Shown piece after piece: positions 12,901 through 24,899 of a stretch of 64,000 bases of DNA. Positions within the stretch are counted from its first letter, which is position 1. Every line of letters begins with the position of its first letter. The stretch is from the NCBI GenBank assembly GCA_023105745.1, contig JALGQZ010000008.1, forward strand, positions 51,388,618 through 51,452,617, read 5' to 3'. This DNA is from Austropuccinia psidii (Eukaryota; Basidiomycota; Pucciniomycetes; Pucciniales; Sphaerophragmiaceae). The position numbers were made by a program, and so were the translations under genes. A model generated the notes under the pieces. That model worked only from the letters and a program-made list of their open reading frames with translations. It was not told the origin of the DNA and did not search any database.

Positions 12901-12936
12901 GGTAGTTTTAACTGTTGCCAAGAGGGTAAAACTACC
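12901..12936. other. conserved LTR hairpin GGTAGTTTTA/TAAAACTACC
   Basis: A perfect 10-bp inverted repeat around a 16-base loop. The hairpin recurs in the E 5' LTR (21336-21371). In the E 3' LTR (near 29576) one loop-proximal base differs. It lies about 260 bp upstream of the TATA box, so it may be a U3 regulatory element. Confidence 0.5.
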
Positions 12937-13193
12937 CTTAAGATGGAAGAATCCTATTAAAAGAAGTTTTAAATGGTTTCTATGTCTCCTACACACATTC
13001 TGACGTGTTTTGAAGGCTCTAAACCAGGTATTACTATAGTAATGGCTAATTTAAGGGTCTAAAATGGGTAAAACCAGCCCTTTTTTGGTCTAAACCAGGG
13101 TTCAATGATGCCATAATTGGATTTTCTAATGTCAGAGTGTTTTTCACGACTGACAAGAGTAAATTTTACTTTTGGTGTAAGAAAATTGATGGC

Positions 13194-13200
13194 TATAAAA
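13194..13200 (+). promoter_or_regulatory. TATA box of the element D LTR
   Basis: TATAAAA in GGCTATAAAAGAATGTC. The same word is kept in the E 5' LTR at 21638-21644 and in the E 3' LTR near 29878, so it is the likely core promoter of this family. Confidence 0.6.
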
Positions 13201-13819
13201 GAATGTCTTCTTTGCCCCACTTTTCTCTTCATGTTACAATCTTGTACTTTTATAATTAGTTTAAACACTGTTAAACCAACCAATAAAAGAGTAAAACCAC
13301 CCTTTTTATATCATTTTGAACCTTTTAACCACATAAAAAAATCATTCCAATAATTTTTTGTAACTCTTATAATCATTTTTACCCCTTGAACCACCCCAAA
13401 AGTGAATTAAAGCATCTTTCATCACTGTTAACTTTGTCACTTTGTTTCCAAATTCACTCTGGTCACTTTTGGGTGTGCTTTCACTTTAAATATCTTCTTA
13501 AAGAATTTTTTCTTTAATTCATTTATTGCAGTTCTTTGCTCAATTAATTCCAATTTAAATTTCTCTTGAAGAAATTTCTTCTGTAGCATTAAATATCTCT
13601 TGTAGATAATTTTTGGATAAATCTTTATTGTTGATAAAACAATAAATCTTCATAATATTATTGTTTTATACTTATAAGCTTAAAAAAAATAAATTTGGCG
13701 TTTTTTCTCTTAAAAATACTATTTAATACTATTTTTAATCATTTCTTACCTTATACAAATTTTGAGGACAGGAATAGTACTTAATTTTGAATCAAAGTTT
13801 CATATCCACACCTTACATT

Positions 13820-13836
13820 TGGGGGCCCAGCCGTGA
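13820..13836 (+). other. putative primer-binding site, element D
   Basis: TGGGGGCCCAGCCGTGA two bases inside the 5' LTR. It differs from the A/B site at two central bases (CA instead of TG). Confidence 0.6.
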
Positions 13837-14040
13837 TATTTTACCTGTGACATAATTTTTTACTCTTTTTAAATCTTTTTTCTTATATTGAAAAATTTCA
13901 AAACATATAAAAAAATACTTATAATTCAAAAAATCCATAAAAAATATTTCTTTTCATATTATAAGTGAGGCTTTATTTTTCATTTCCCTTTTTGAAAAAA
14001 TCTTTTTTTACTTAATAAATTTGATTTTTCATTAATTTTA

Positions 14041-14957
14041 GTGTCTAAAAATGTGGTAAGACAAGAAAATATTGGAACAGCCTCAAAAGTAACAAGCAAT
14101 ATTCCTGAAAGTACTGTGAATTCTGACCATAATAGTACAGTTATTATAACTCAGAATAATCAACCAGAACCAATTTCTTCTGAGTAAAGTAGCTGGATAT
14201 AAGCAATACCCTTCAGAAGGCTAAGAATTTGGCAAATTGTAACTCTTTTGACGTATAATTACTATTTTAAGCTTTTTAATCATAAAATAGGCCTTCAACC
14301 ATATCAGCAGCCAACTATAACCCCTCAATAATCTCACAAAAAGGTCATAGACATGATTATGGCAGAAGCCAATCAGTTACAGAAGGACAAGGATCAGTTG
14401 GTGACTTCCAAATTAATAAATTATGTCATTCTGAAGCTGATAATACTGCTTTACCTTCAAACAGAGCTGACACTGCCACAAGAAGCCTCAGTGGACATTT
14501 ACAAAGCCAGCCAGAAGGCTTACAACAATACATTGCAGCACAAAGAGTACCAGATCCTTGCAGATCTGTGGAAAAACTGCATGAATTCTTACTTGACTGT
14601 GAGAAAAGTCCCAGGCCATCCCAACACTTCCCATTTACTCAATGGATGGCATCTATTGATGGAGAGAAGAACATGATGCTTTTAACAGCAGAATGGAGGG
14701 AAAACAACCCTCCAGCACCAAAGCAAGTGCCAAAAACAGTCCCAATAGCCAGAAGCAGCCATTTCAATGTGAAAAAGCAGCCACAAGCTCCAAACAAGAG
14801 AAAAGGCAAGGCACCAGCGACAAAACCTAACAGCCAGGGCTACAGGATCCCAAAGATTCAGCAGGATGCCATTAAAAATTTATTTCAGATGGCCAGAACA
14901 ATGATGGAATTACAGAAAAAGGAGGAAGCCAGATTAAATACCAGAAATGATTTCTGA
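14041..14957 (+). pseudogene. ORF1 (gag N-terminal region) of element D
   Basis: Corresponds to E ORF1 (22735-23397). The ATG that starts E ORF1 is AGG here (near 14290), so the start is lost. The best preserved part (14568-14957) reads KLHEFLLDCEKS, then FTQWMASIDGE, a Lys/Pro-rich linker and YRIPKIQQDAIKNLFQMARTM. The last motif is shared with E and, in an alternate frame, with A and B. A one-base deletion near 14938 shifts the end of the frame relative to E. No catalytic domain. Confidence 0.7.
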
Positions 14958-17900
14958 TATCTTCAATTCTATCCCAGAGTTGTATGAAGCTATAAATGAC
15001 GTAAAAACTCATGTTTCTGATAAAAATTCATCCATTTGTAACAATCTTTAAACAAACAACTTAAGTCTGAGCCCAATAAATGAAACACTTATGTCTTCTG
15101 AAAAATTTTTAAGAACAATTAAAACTTCTAATAATGAAAATTCTTTTGCCAATAAGACAAATGATCAATCTTCTATTATTAACAAATTGACAGACAAATA
15201 TTCTAAATTCAATATTGATGACATAATTGAAACAAGAATAAAACAAGCCATAAGTACTATCAAAGAAGAGAATAAAGTGTTCTTGAGAATATTTCAAAAT
15301 CATTCACTGAAGTAAAGACATACACAATTGCCTTGAAAAACTGTTTTGACACCTCACAAGAGGAAATATCAAAATTAACAATGAAGTTGAATCAGATCAC
15401 GTTTGATAATACTAGACAAAAAAATGAATTCAGAAATTCCCAAAGGTGTAACAATAGTAAAATGAATGATATTGAAAAATTACTTCACACCTTACGAAGA
15501 ATGTCTACACCTTTGAATCAGAATGAGGGCATAGGAATTCCAAATCCATAAGCATTGGAGGTTGAAATCTCACAGTTGAAAATGAATTTTCCACTTCTTT
15601 TCATAAATTGGAACAATCAATGGGACAAGCACTTTTGAAATAAGTACCAAAACTTAAAGAATGGCCTCACTTCAGTGGTGAAGGAGAATATGACCATATG
15701 GAATTCATAAGAGGAATTGACATGATTAAAGAAGATTCTGAATTACCAGACAGATTGGCAACAGTAAGATTGAACACCTTGTTTACCAGATCAGCTCCAA
15801 GATGGTATGTGAAATTAAGACAAGCACATGGACACCAAAGTTGGACTTGGTGGGAAACCCAAGTTATCAACAAGTGGGCCAATGATGCTTGGAGGTTGAG
15901 AGTGGAAACAGCCTTTGAATCTGCCAGATTCAATTGTGATAAAGACAAAGATTTACCATGGTTTTTCCAACAGAAAGACAGATTCACAGCATTGTATCCT
16001 GACATGTCAGAATTTATGATCCACAGAAAGAATCTGTGACAATGTTGAGGTGACTTTGAGCATGCTGTCAAAAGCAGGACTACTGAACAATCTTCAGCAG
16101 AAGAAATTATTAATATATTAGAAGATGTAACCACCAGAACCAGGATTGGTTCTAGTAGGGTAAATCTCAAAAGAAGGTTTAATACACCTTGGAAAGATTC
16201 TGTGGACAAAAATCCAAAAGAAAATTCTAATAATAAGTATATATCTGCAGATAAAGTCAGAAAGTGCCGTATTTGCCAAAGCACCACCCACCTAGGCAAT
16301 ACATGTCCAAAGAGGGGGAAAATCAATGGAATAATATACTTGAAGAAAATTCAGATGATAAATCATCAATATTTTCTGAATCCTCAAAAGATATAGAAAA
16401 TATCAATGCCACTTTTGAAATTATGGAATCTTATTCCCACTTACCACAATTAAGCAATGGTCAACTTGATTTGTCAAATATTCAAGATGCACAACTTATG
16501 AAAACCAAACCAAACAGGGGAAAAGGCTATACAGATGGCAATTCCTGTATAGCAGAAGTGGTAATTAACAACAAGCCCACTAAGCCTTTACTTGACCCAG
16601 GAGCATTCTTCTCTTGTGTTGGCAAGTATTTTATTAAGACTTGTGTACCAAATTTTTAAGACCAATTGTTACAGATTGATGGCATAAAATTCAATAGTGC
16701 AAGTAATCCAATGAAAGCATTGGGAACATTTGAGACTAATGTCATATTTCCACATATTAATGGAAATTTAAGAAGCACTGTTGAATTTTTTGTTATGGAA
16801 AATAACTCTAGTACCCATTTTATATTGGGAAGTGACTATTTAATCATGTATGGAATAGACTTATATAACAACAAAGACAGATACTTTACTATTGGAGACA
16901 ATAAGCATCAAAAATTTGCCTTTTTACCATTTAAAAGACAAATTACAGTAAGTAAAGTAGAACCAGTCAGCTTAGAGTTGGAAAGATCCAAATCTGAACA
17001 GTTAAATGAAGCTGAAATAAGCCTTCATCTGACTTATAGTTAGGAAGATGAACGTTCTGCCCTTTTATATGGGCACAACAGAGCATTTGCATCAGACAAA
17101 AACCATTTGGGGGCAATTGTTGGTCATGAAGTTGACTTCATCCTTAATATTGAGAGACCTTATCCACCACTGTTAAGAAGACCTGCATATCCAGCAATTC
17201 CTAAATAAAGAGAAGCTCTATAAATTCATATCAAAGAACTTCTAGACCTTGGTGTAATAAGAAAGGTTGGCCATAATGAGGAAGTTGAAATAACTACACC
17301 AGTCATAGTATCATGGAATAATGGAAAATCTAGAATGGTTGGGGACTTTAGAGCTCTGAACACTTACACTGTTCCAGACAGGTACCCAATACCAAATATC
17401 CAAATTGCCCTTACCCAGATATCTCAAGCATTGTATATAACCACTATGGATGCCCTTGATGGATTTCATCATAATGTAGTGACACCAAGGGCAAGAAAAT
17501 AATTGAGAATTATTTGAATATTTGAGGATGACTTTTGGTATCAAGAATGCACCTTCACACTTCTAAAAGATGATGAATGAAATGTTCCCTGAAGAACTTT
17601 CAGAAGGATGGTTAATAATTTACATTGATGAAATCATTGTCTGTTCCAAAACTTGGGAAGAAAATATGTACAGATTATCCAGAGCTTCGACAAAAATGCA
17701 ATGTGTGAACATTAAAATTTCTTTGAAGAAATGCCATTTTGGGTTTAAATAACTTAAAGCACTGGGACATGTAGTATCTGGTTTATCCCTTGGAATTGAC
17801 AAAAACAAGGTTGCAGCAGTATTGCTGAAACCCATGACTCAGAACAAGGAATACATTCAGTAATTCTCGGGCTTTGCAGGATATCACTGGAAAAATATTA

Positions 17901-20064
17901 AAGATTTTGCACCCATAGCAAGACCTCTTTATGAATTTTGTGACAAAGACACAGTATTTGAAATGACTATTGACAGAGTCAAAGCCTTTGAATTTTTGGG
18001 ACAAGCCTTGACCACTGCTCCACTCTTATTGATGCCAGACTTTAAGCTGCCTTTTAAGCTTTATATTGATGCATCAGGAGATGGGCTTGGGGTTGCACTT
18101 CATCAAGTCAAGATTATCATTGATAAACCTGTGGAAGGACCCATATGCTTCATATCAAGTAAAATTCAAGCAACTTAAGCCAGTCAAATGGAGTGCTTAT
18201 GACTTGTCTGGGCCTTGGAAAAGCTAAACTACTTTCTGGAATGATGTGTTTTTGAAGTAATAATGGATTGCACTGCTGTTAAGTCACTTTTAAACATCAA
18301 TACTCCTAACAGGCATATGCTCAGATGGCAAATAGCCATACAAGATTGTAGGGGCAATATGACCATTGTTCATAAAGATGGGAATATTCATAAAAATGCA
18401 GATGGACTGAGAAGATGGCTATTACCAAATAATATTGATAATCCTGCTTATGTTCCAGAGGAAGCTTCCCCACAAATCCCCATGGAAGGAATCAGTGTTA
18501 CAGACCTGAACACCACTTTCTTTGAGGAGGTAAGAAACAGTTATACTCAGGACAAACATTGTAGCATTTTATGCCAATTACTTATTAAGGACTGTAAAGA
18601 CAATTATTTGATACATGCCTTAGATATGGAGAAAATCATATGATGAAGGAAGATTCCACTTACTGGATGGTATAATTTATCACAGAACTAAGAATAAATG
18701 TGTCATGACAGTTGTTGACAGGTCCTTAATCAATCTTTGACTTAAAGAATGCCATGAAAGCCCTTTCTCAGAGCATCTGTCTGAGGACAGAACAAGAGAA
18801 AAAGTAAAAACCTGCATATGGTGGCCAATGTGGCAGAAAGATGTTACAGAGTATTTCAAAGCCTGTGACAGATGTCAAAATGCAAATAAATCCACAGGAA
18901 AAAGACTTGGAAATATGATTAAAATCCAAGAACCCAGCAAACCTTGGGAAATTGTCCATATGAATTAGGTAACTGGCCTGCCACCAGGGGGTGACAGAAG
19001 TTATAATGCTTGCCTAGTGATTGTTAACAGATTGAGTAAGACTTCAGTCTTTCTACCATGTCACAAGGATGATACAGCCATGGATACAGCTCTTCTGAGA
19101 TGGAATAGAGTAGTATCATGGACTGGATTATTCACAAAAATCATTACTGACAGAGACCCCAAATCTACCTCAGCACTATGGACAAATCTTTACCAACTAT
19201 TTGGGAAAAAAATATTCTTCTCTACAGCCTACCACCCACAAACTGATGGTTTGGCTGCAAGGATGATGCCGACCTTAGAAGATATGGTAAGAAGATTTAG
19301 TGCATCTGGCCTTGAATTTCAAATATTGTGATGGATTTACCCATGATTGGTGTACTCCTTTACCAGCACTAGAATTGGCATATAAGACATATATTCATTC
19401 AAGTACCAATCAAACTCCTGCTATTTTAGAAAAAGGATGGAATCTCAAATTACCTCAAGATTCCTTGAAGAAAGAATTGGTTTAAATACATCCTACAGCT
19501 TCTAGCTTCAAAGGAATGCTAGACAAAGCTAGAAAGAATGAATTGAGGTTCATGGAAGACTCTTTTTCATATGCTAAGGACAAATGGGACAAATCACATG
19601 CCACTCTAGATTTCAAAGTGGGGGATTTAGTACTTGTATCCACCACTAACTTCAATACCATCAAAGGATGTAAAAAGCTCAAAGATCCTTTTGCAGGACC
19701 TTTTGTCATTAAGGCCCTCCATGGAGAAAATGCCATTGAAGTAGAACTATCTGAAGAACTTAGAAATAAGCATCCTACATTTCCAGTGAGCTTGATAAAC
19801 CCATATAAATCTAGTGATGCTGAAAAATCTCCCTTGAGGGATAAAGATCCCCAGGTTATGCCTCCTATTGAATCATCTGGTATTAAAAAGATTACCAAAG
19901 TTCTTAAACAAAGAAGGTTGCGAACCAATAAAGTAAGGGAATACCTTGTTAGGTATAGTAACCCAACTTGTGAAGATGAATGGTTAGCAGTTAAAGGCAT
20001 ATCTGAAGCTACTAAACTTCTCAGAAGATTCAGACACACTAGAAATAACAATATTACAAAGTAA
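14947..20064 (+). pseudogene. gag-pol (ORF2) of element D, heavily decayed
   Basis: Starts at an ATG at 14947. Order: coiled-coil region, capsid-like region (15698-16039), zinc knuckle (CRICQSTTHLGNTC), protease (DPGA in place of DTGA), RT, RNase H ([15 protein letters not shown]), integrase and chromodomain (KVREYLVRYSNP). At least ten stops or frameshifts interrupt it. Key residues are also altered: the RT motif reads YIDE instead of YIDD (near 17615), and the integrase Glu in LAERM is Ala (LAARM, near 19255). It ends at a TAA just before the polypurine tract. Confidence 0.88.
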
Positions 20065-20074
20065 TATTGTTTTT

Positions 20075-20087
20075 GAGGGGGAGGGAA
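20075..20087 (+). other. polypurine tract of element D
   Basis: GAGGGGGAGGGAA directly before the 3' LTR TGTGAGCC. Element E has the equivalent AGGGGGAGGGAA before 28677. This is the expected plus-strand DNA priming site. Confidence 0.75.
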
Positions 20088-20450
20088 TGTGAGCCTTAAA
20101 GGTATTTTCATATACCCAAAAGACCACAAATAACAAAATAGGATATAAATATAAATCAAATGAATTTATACACATTTTCAAAATAAAAATTGTAATACAA
20201 ATACAAATCTATATACAAAAATAAAAATTCAAACATAATTTAAAATAAAAATTATATTAAATTTTAAAAATTTTGAAATTGCATTTTTACTTGAAAAAAT
20301 TAAGAAAAAATAAATTTTTAATCAAATTTATGAAAATAAAATATTTTTGGTAAAAATTTACATAAGATATATTATAATGTTTTACGAAATAAATAAACTT
20401 AAGAAAATTAATTCACCATTGGATTCCTCATAAAAAATAAGGTGGGGTCA
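20088..20450 (+). repeat. 3' LTR of element D, first part
   Basis: Matches the first 360 bp of the D 5' LTR and stops at GGTGGGGTCA where element E begins. Bases 20446-20450 (GGTCA) are the left copy of E's target-site duplication. Confidence 0.9.
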
Positions 20451-22262
20451 TGTGAGCCTTAGAGGTAATTTCATATACCCAAAAGACCACAAATACAAAA
20501 TTAACATATAAATATAAATAAAATAAATTTGTTTATATTATTGAAATGAAAATCAAAATATAAATATAAAGTTATATTCAAAATTAAAAATTTAATTAAA
20601 ACTGAAAAATAAATTTACATTAAATTTTGAAATTATAAAATTACATTTATACTTGAAAAAATTAAGTAAAAATGAATTTTTAACAAAATTGTAAAAAAAT
20701 AAATAAATTTGGAAAAAAGTTAAATAAAATTTATTATAAATTTTCATCCAATAAATAAACATATAAAAATTACTTCACCATTGGATTCCTCATAAAAAAT
20801 CAGGTGGGGTCACCTCTGAGTGAAAATTTTGTAACTCAACTCCAAATAAGCTTAAATTAAGTTTTTACTATTTTCTGTATTAAAATTTAAAACCCTCAAA
20901 ACTTTAGTTTAATTCACATCACATGTAGTGTTAATCACCAAAAATTGTGTTAAAATTGAGGTGTTGTGTATATTTTAGAAATTATGAGGAATTAAAATAT
21001 TTTCAATTGAGTTCAATTGAAATGTCAAAAGGTGCGCGTGTATTACATAAGTGAACTTTGATTTACATACGAGGTATCAATTATTACTGTATTGAACTGT
21101 AAAACTCAATTGAATTACATATGTAAATTATAAGTATAATACATGATGAAGAATTAAAGGAAAAATAAATTTGGGGGGAAAAGGAACTCCAGCTCTAAGG
21201 GGGAGCTAGACCCCCAAAATCCTTGCTGACAGGCGTGTGGTGTCAAAATTTGCACAAAGGTTCATCAATTTTGGCCTGGAATTGAGTTACAGGGTCTGTG
21301 GACTCAATTGATGATGAGGTTTTGATACCAACTGGGGTAGTTTTAGCTGTTGCCAAGAGGGTAAAACTACCCTTAAGATAAAACAATCATAGTAAAAACA
21401 GTTTTAACTGGTTTCTACGTCTATTACACACATTCTGACGTGTTTTGAAGGCTCTAGACCAGGTAATGCTATAGTAATGGCTGGTTTAAGGGACTAAAAT
21501 GGCTAAAAATGGCTTAAACCAGCACTTTTTGGTCTAAACCAGGGTTCAATGATGCCATAATTGGCTTTTCTGTTGTCAGACTGTTTTCAACGACTAATAA
21601 GAGTAAATTGTACTTTTGGAGTAAGAAACTTGATTGCTATAAAAGAATGTCTTCTTTGCCCCACTTTTCTCTTCATGTTAGAATCTTTTCCTTTTATTAA
21701 TTAGTTTAAACACTGTTAAACCAATCAATAAAAGATTCCAACCACTTTTCTTAAATCATTTTGAACCTTTTAACCACGTTAAAAAGTAATTATAATCGTT
21801 GTTTGTAACTCTTATAATCATTTTTACCCCTGAACCACCCCAAAGTGAATTAAAGCATCTTTCATCACTGTAAGCTTTGTCACTTTGTTTCCAAATTGAC
21901 TCTGGTCACTTTTGGGCGTGTTTTCTCTTTAATATTCTTTTTAAAGACTCTGTTCTTTAATTAATTGCTTGCAGTTCATTGCTCAATTAATTCCAACTGA
22001 AATTGCTCTTGAAGAAATTTCTTTTGTAGCCTTAAAATATCTCTTGTAGAGTATTTTCTGGATAAATTTTTTTTGTTGGTAAAACAATAAATTTTTATAA
22101 TATTATTGTTTTATACTAATATAGTTATAAACAATAAAATTGGCGTTCTTTTTGTTGAAAATGATATTTCTTACTATTTTTAATTGATTTTTACCTTATA
22201 CAAATTTTGAGGACAGGAAAAGTACTTGATTTTTAATCAAAGTTTCATATCCACACCTTACA
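20451..22262 (+). repeat. 5' LTR of element E (1812 bp)
   Basis: TGTGAGCC to CCTTACA. The 3' copy is 1827 bp, so several indels separate the pair, along with substitutions. That points to an older insertion than element B. Confidence 0.93.
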
Positions 22263-22264
22263 TT

Positions 22265-22281
22265 TGGGGGCCCAGCCGTGA
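22265..22281 (+). other. putative primer-binding site, element E
   Basis: TGGGGGCCCAGCCGTGA, identical to that of element D and in the same position relative to the LTR. Confidence 0.6.
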
Positions 22282-22464
22282 TATTTTACCTGTGACATAT
22301 TCTTTTTACTCTTTTTAAATCTTTTTTCTTATATTGAAAAATTTAAAAACATATAAAAAATACTTATAATTCAAAAAATCAATAAAAAATTATTTTTTTA
22401 ATATTATAATGGAGGCTTATATTTTAATTTCTTTTTTGAAATAACCTTTTTTTTCCTTAATTAA

Positions 22465-22716
22465 TTGGCTTTTTCATTAATTTTAGTGTCTGAAAACGTG
22501 GTAAGACAAGAAAACATTGAAACAGCCTCAACAGTAACCAGCATTATTCCTGCAAGTACTGTTAATTCTTATCATAATAGTACTATTATTGTGACTCAGA
22601 ATATTCAACCAGAGCCAATTTCTTCTGAATTAGTCAACTTGGAAATAAGTAATACTCTTCAGAAACCCAAAGTTTTGGCCAATAGGAATTTTTTTGATGT
22701 AAAATTACTATTTTAA
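22465..22716 (+). CDS. short leader ORF upstream of ORF1 (element E)
   Basis: An 83-codon ORF rich in Ser, Thr and Asn. A TTTTAG/TG acceptor-like motif at 22481-22488 precedes VSENVVRQENIE. The position and the motif match the leader ORFs of A and B, while the protein sequence differs. Unknown role; an upstream ORF or an exon. Confidence 0.3.
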   Translation: MAFSLILVSENVVRQENIETASTVTSIIPASTVNSYHNSTIIVTQNIQPEPISSELVNLEISNTLQKPKVLANRNFFDVKLLF

Positions 22717-22734
22717 GCCTTTTTAACCATAATT

Positions 22735-23397
22735 ATGCCTTCAACCAGGTCAGGAGCCAGCTATAACCCCTCAAGCAACTCCCAGAAAGGTAATAGACGT
22801 GATTATGGCAGAGGATAATCAGGTACAGAAGGAAAAGGGTCAGTTGATGACTTCCAAACAACTAAAATGGGTCATTCTGAAGCTGATAATACCATTTTAC
22901 CTTCAAAAAGAGCTGACACCACCACAGCAAGCCACAGTGAACATATACAAAGCCAGCCACAGTGCATACAGCAATGCACTTTAGTTCAAGGAGTACCAGA
23001 TCCTTGCAGACCTGTGGAAGAATTGCATTAATTCTTACCTGACTGTGAGAAAATTCCTGGGCTATCCCAATACTTGCAAATTGCTCAATGGATGGCATTC
23101 ATTGATGGAGAAGAAAAACATGATGCTTTTGACACTAGAATGGAGGAAAAACAACCCTCCACCACCAAAACCAGTGCCAAAAACAGCCCAGTGGCCAGCA
23201 ACAGCAATTTCAATGTGAAAAAGCAGGCACAAACTCCAAATAAGGGCAAAGGGAAGGCACCAGCCCCAAAACCTTACAGCCAGGGCTACAGAATCCCAAA
23301 GATTCAACAGGATGCCATGGAAAATGTATTTCAGATGGCCAGAACCATGATGGAATTACAAAAGAAGAAGGAAGCCAGATTAAAATATCAAAAATGA
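22735..23397 (+). pseudogene. ORF1 (gag N-terminal region) of element E
   Basis: Starts MPSTRSGASYNPSS at 22735, matching MTTRRGSQYS of A and B. In-frame TAA codons lie at 22816 and near 23029. Conserved blocks: CEKIPGLSQYLQIAQWM, a basic Pro/Lys linker, and GYRIPKIQQDAMENVFQMAR. The stop TGA (23395-23397) overlaps the next ATG (23394-23396) as ATGA. This suggests coupled termination and re-initiation, or frameshifting, into the coiled-coil/capsid frame. Confidence 0.7.
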
Positions 23398-24899
23398 TTT
23401 CTGATACTTTTGATTGTATTCAAGAGTTGTATAAAGGTATTTCTGACGTAAAAAGTCATCTTTCTGATAAAAATACATCAATTTGTGACAATCTTAAAAC
23501 AAATAACTTAAGTCTGAGCCAAATAAATGATACACTTAAATGATTTTAAAGAGTTTTAAGAACAGCCAAAACTTCCAATAATGATAATTCTTTTGGAATT
23601 AAGATAAATGAACAATCTGCCATTATTAAAGAATTAACAGACAAATATTCTAAATACAATATTGACGACATAATTGAAACAAGAATAAAACAAGCCATAA
23701 GCACTATCTAAGAAGATAATAAAAAAGCTCTTGATGATATTTCAAAATCATTTGCGGAAGTAAAGACAAATATAGTTGCCCTGAAAAAGCAATTTGATAC
23801 CTCAAGAGAGGAATTATCAAAATTAACATTAAAGTTGAATGAGGTTATATCTGATAATACTAAACAAACAGAATTATGGAATGAGCTAACATATAAAGAG
23901 GATGATCATAAAAAGAATGTCATAAGCTCTATACAAAACTTGCAACATGAATTAAGAAATTCACAAAGGTGTAACAACAGTAAAATGAATGATATTGAGC
24001 AACTGCTAAACACCTTACCAAGAATGTCTACACCTCTGAATAAAAATGAGGATGCAAGGATTCCCAATCCACAAGTATTGGATATTGAAAATTCACAGTT
24101 AAAAAATGAATTTTCTACTTCTTTCCATAACTTAGAACCATCAATGGGCCAAGCACTCTTGAAAGAAGTTCCAAAACTCAAAGAATGGCCGCACTTCATT
24201 GGTGAAGGGAAGTATGACCATATGTAATTCATTAGAGGTATTGACATGATCAAAGAGGATTTTAAATTACCAGACAGATTGGTAACAGCCAGATTTAACA
24301 CCTTGTTTAACAAATCAGCTCACAGATGGTACAGCGAAATAAGACAAGCACATGGACACCAGAGTTGGACTTGGTGGAAAACCCAAATCATCAACAAATG
24401 GGCAAATGATTCTTGGAGGCTTAAAGTTGAAACAGGCTTTGAATCTTCCAAATTTAATACTGATAAAGACAAAGCTTTACCATGGTTTTGCCAACAAAAA
24501 TACAGATTAACAGCATTATATCCTGACATGTCAGAATTTATGATCCATAGAAAAATTCTGCGACAATGTGGAGGTGACTTAGAGCATGCTGTCAAAAGCA
24601 GGACTACTGAACAATCTTCAGCAGAGGATATTATCAATATATTAGAAGAAGTAACCACCAGAACCAAAATTGGTTCTAGTAGGGTGAATTTCAAAACAAG
24701 GCTTAATAGACCTTGGAAAGATTCTGTGGACAAAAACCCCAAAGAAAATTCTAATAAGATGAAGTATAAATCTGCAGATACAGTCAGAAAGTGCCATATT
24801 TGCCAAAGCACCACCCATTTAGCCAATACATGTCCAAAGAAGGGAAAATCAATGAAATTGATATTGAAAAGGAACCTGATCTTGAAAAAGATGACATAA
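23394..24899 (+). pseudogene. gag (coiled coil, capsid, zinc knuckle) of element E
   Basis: From the overlapping ATG this frame gives a long coiled-coil-like region (23394-24227). The capsid-like region follows (MIKEDFKLPDRLVTARFNTL, then SWTWWKTQIINKWANDSWR), then a CCHC knuckle (CHICQSTTHLANTC). Stops include one near 23542, one near 23709 and a TAA at 24225-24227, where D has GAA-type sequence. After 24899 the frame is lost before the protease. Confidence 0.8.

Larger units (their letters stand above)
12010..13817 (+). repeat. 5' LTR of element D (1808 bp)
   Basis: Begins TGTGAGCCTTAGAGGTATT and ends CATATCCACACCTTACA. Homologous to both LTRs of element E. Contains a 10-bp-stem hairpin (12901-12936) and a TATA box (13194-13200). 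Confidence 0.92.
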
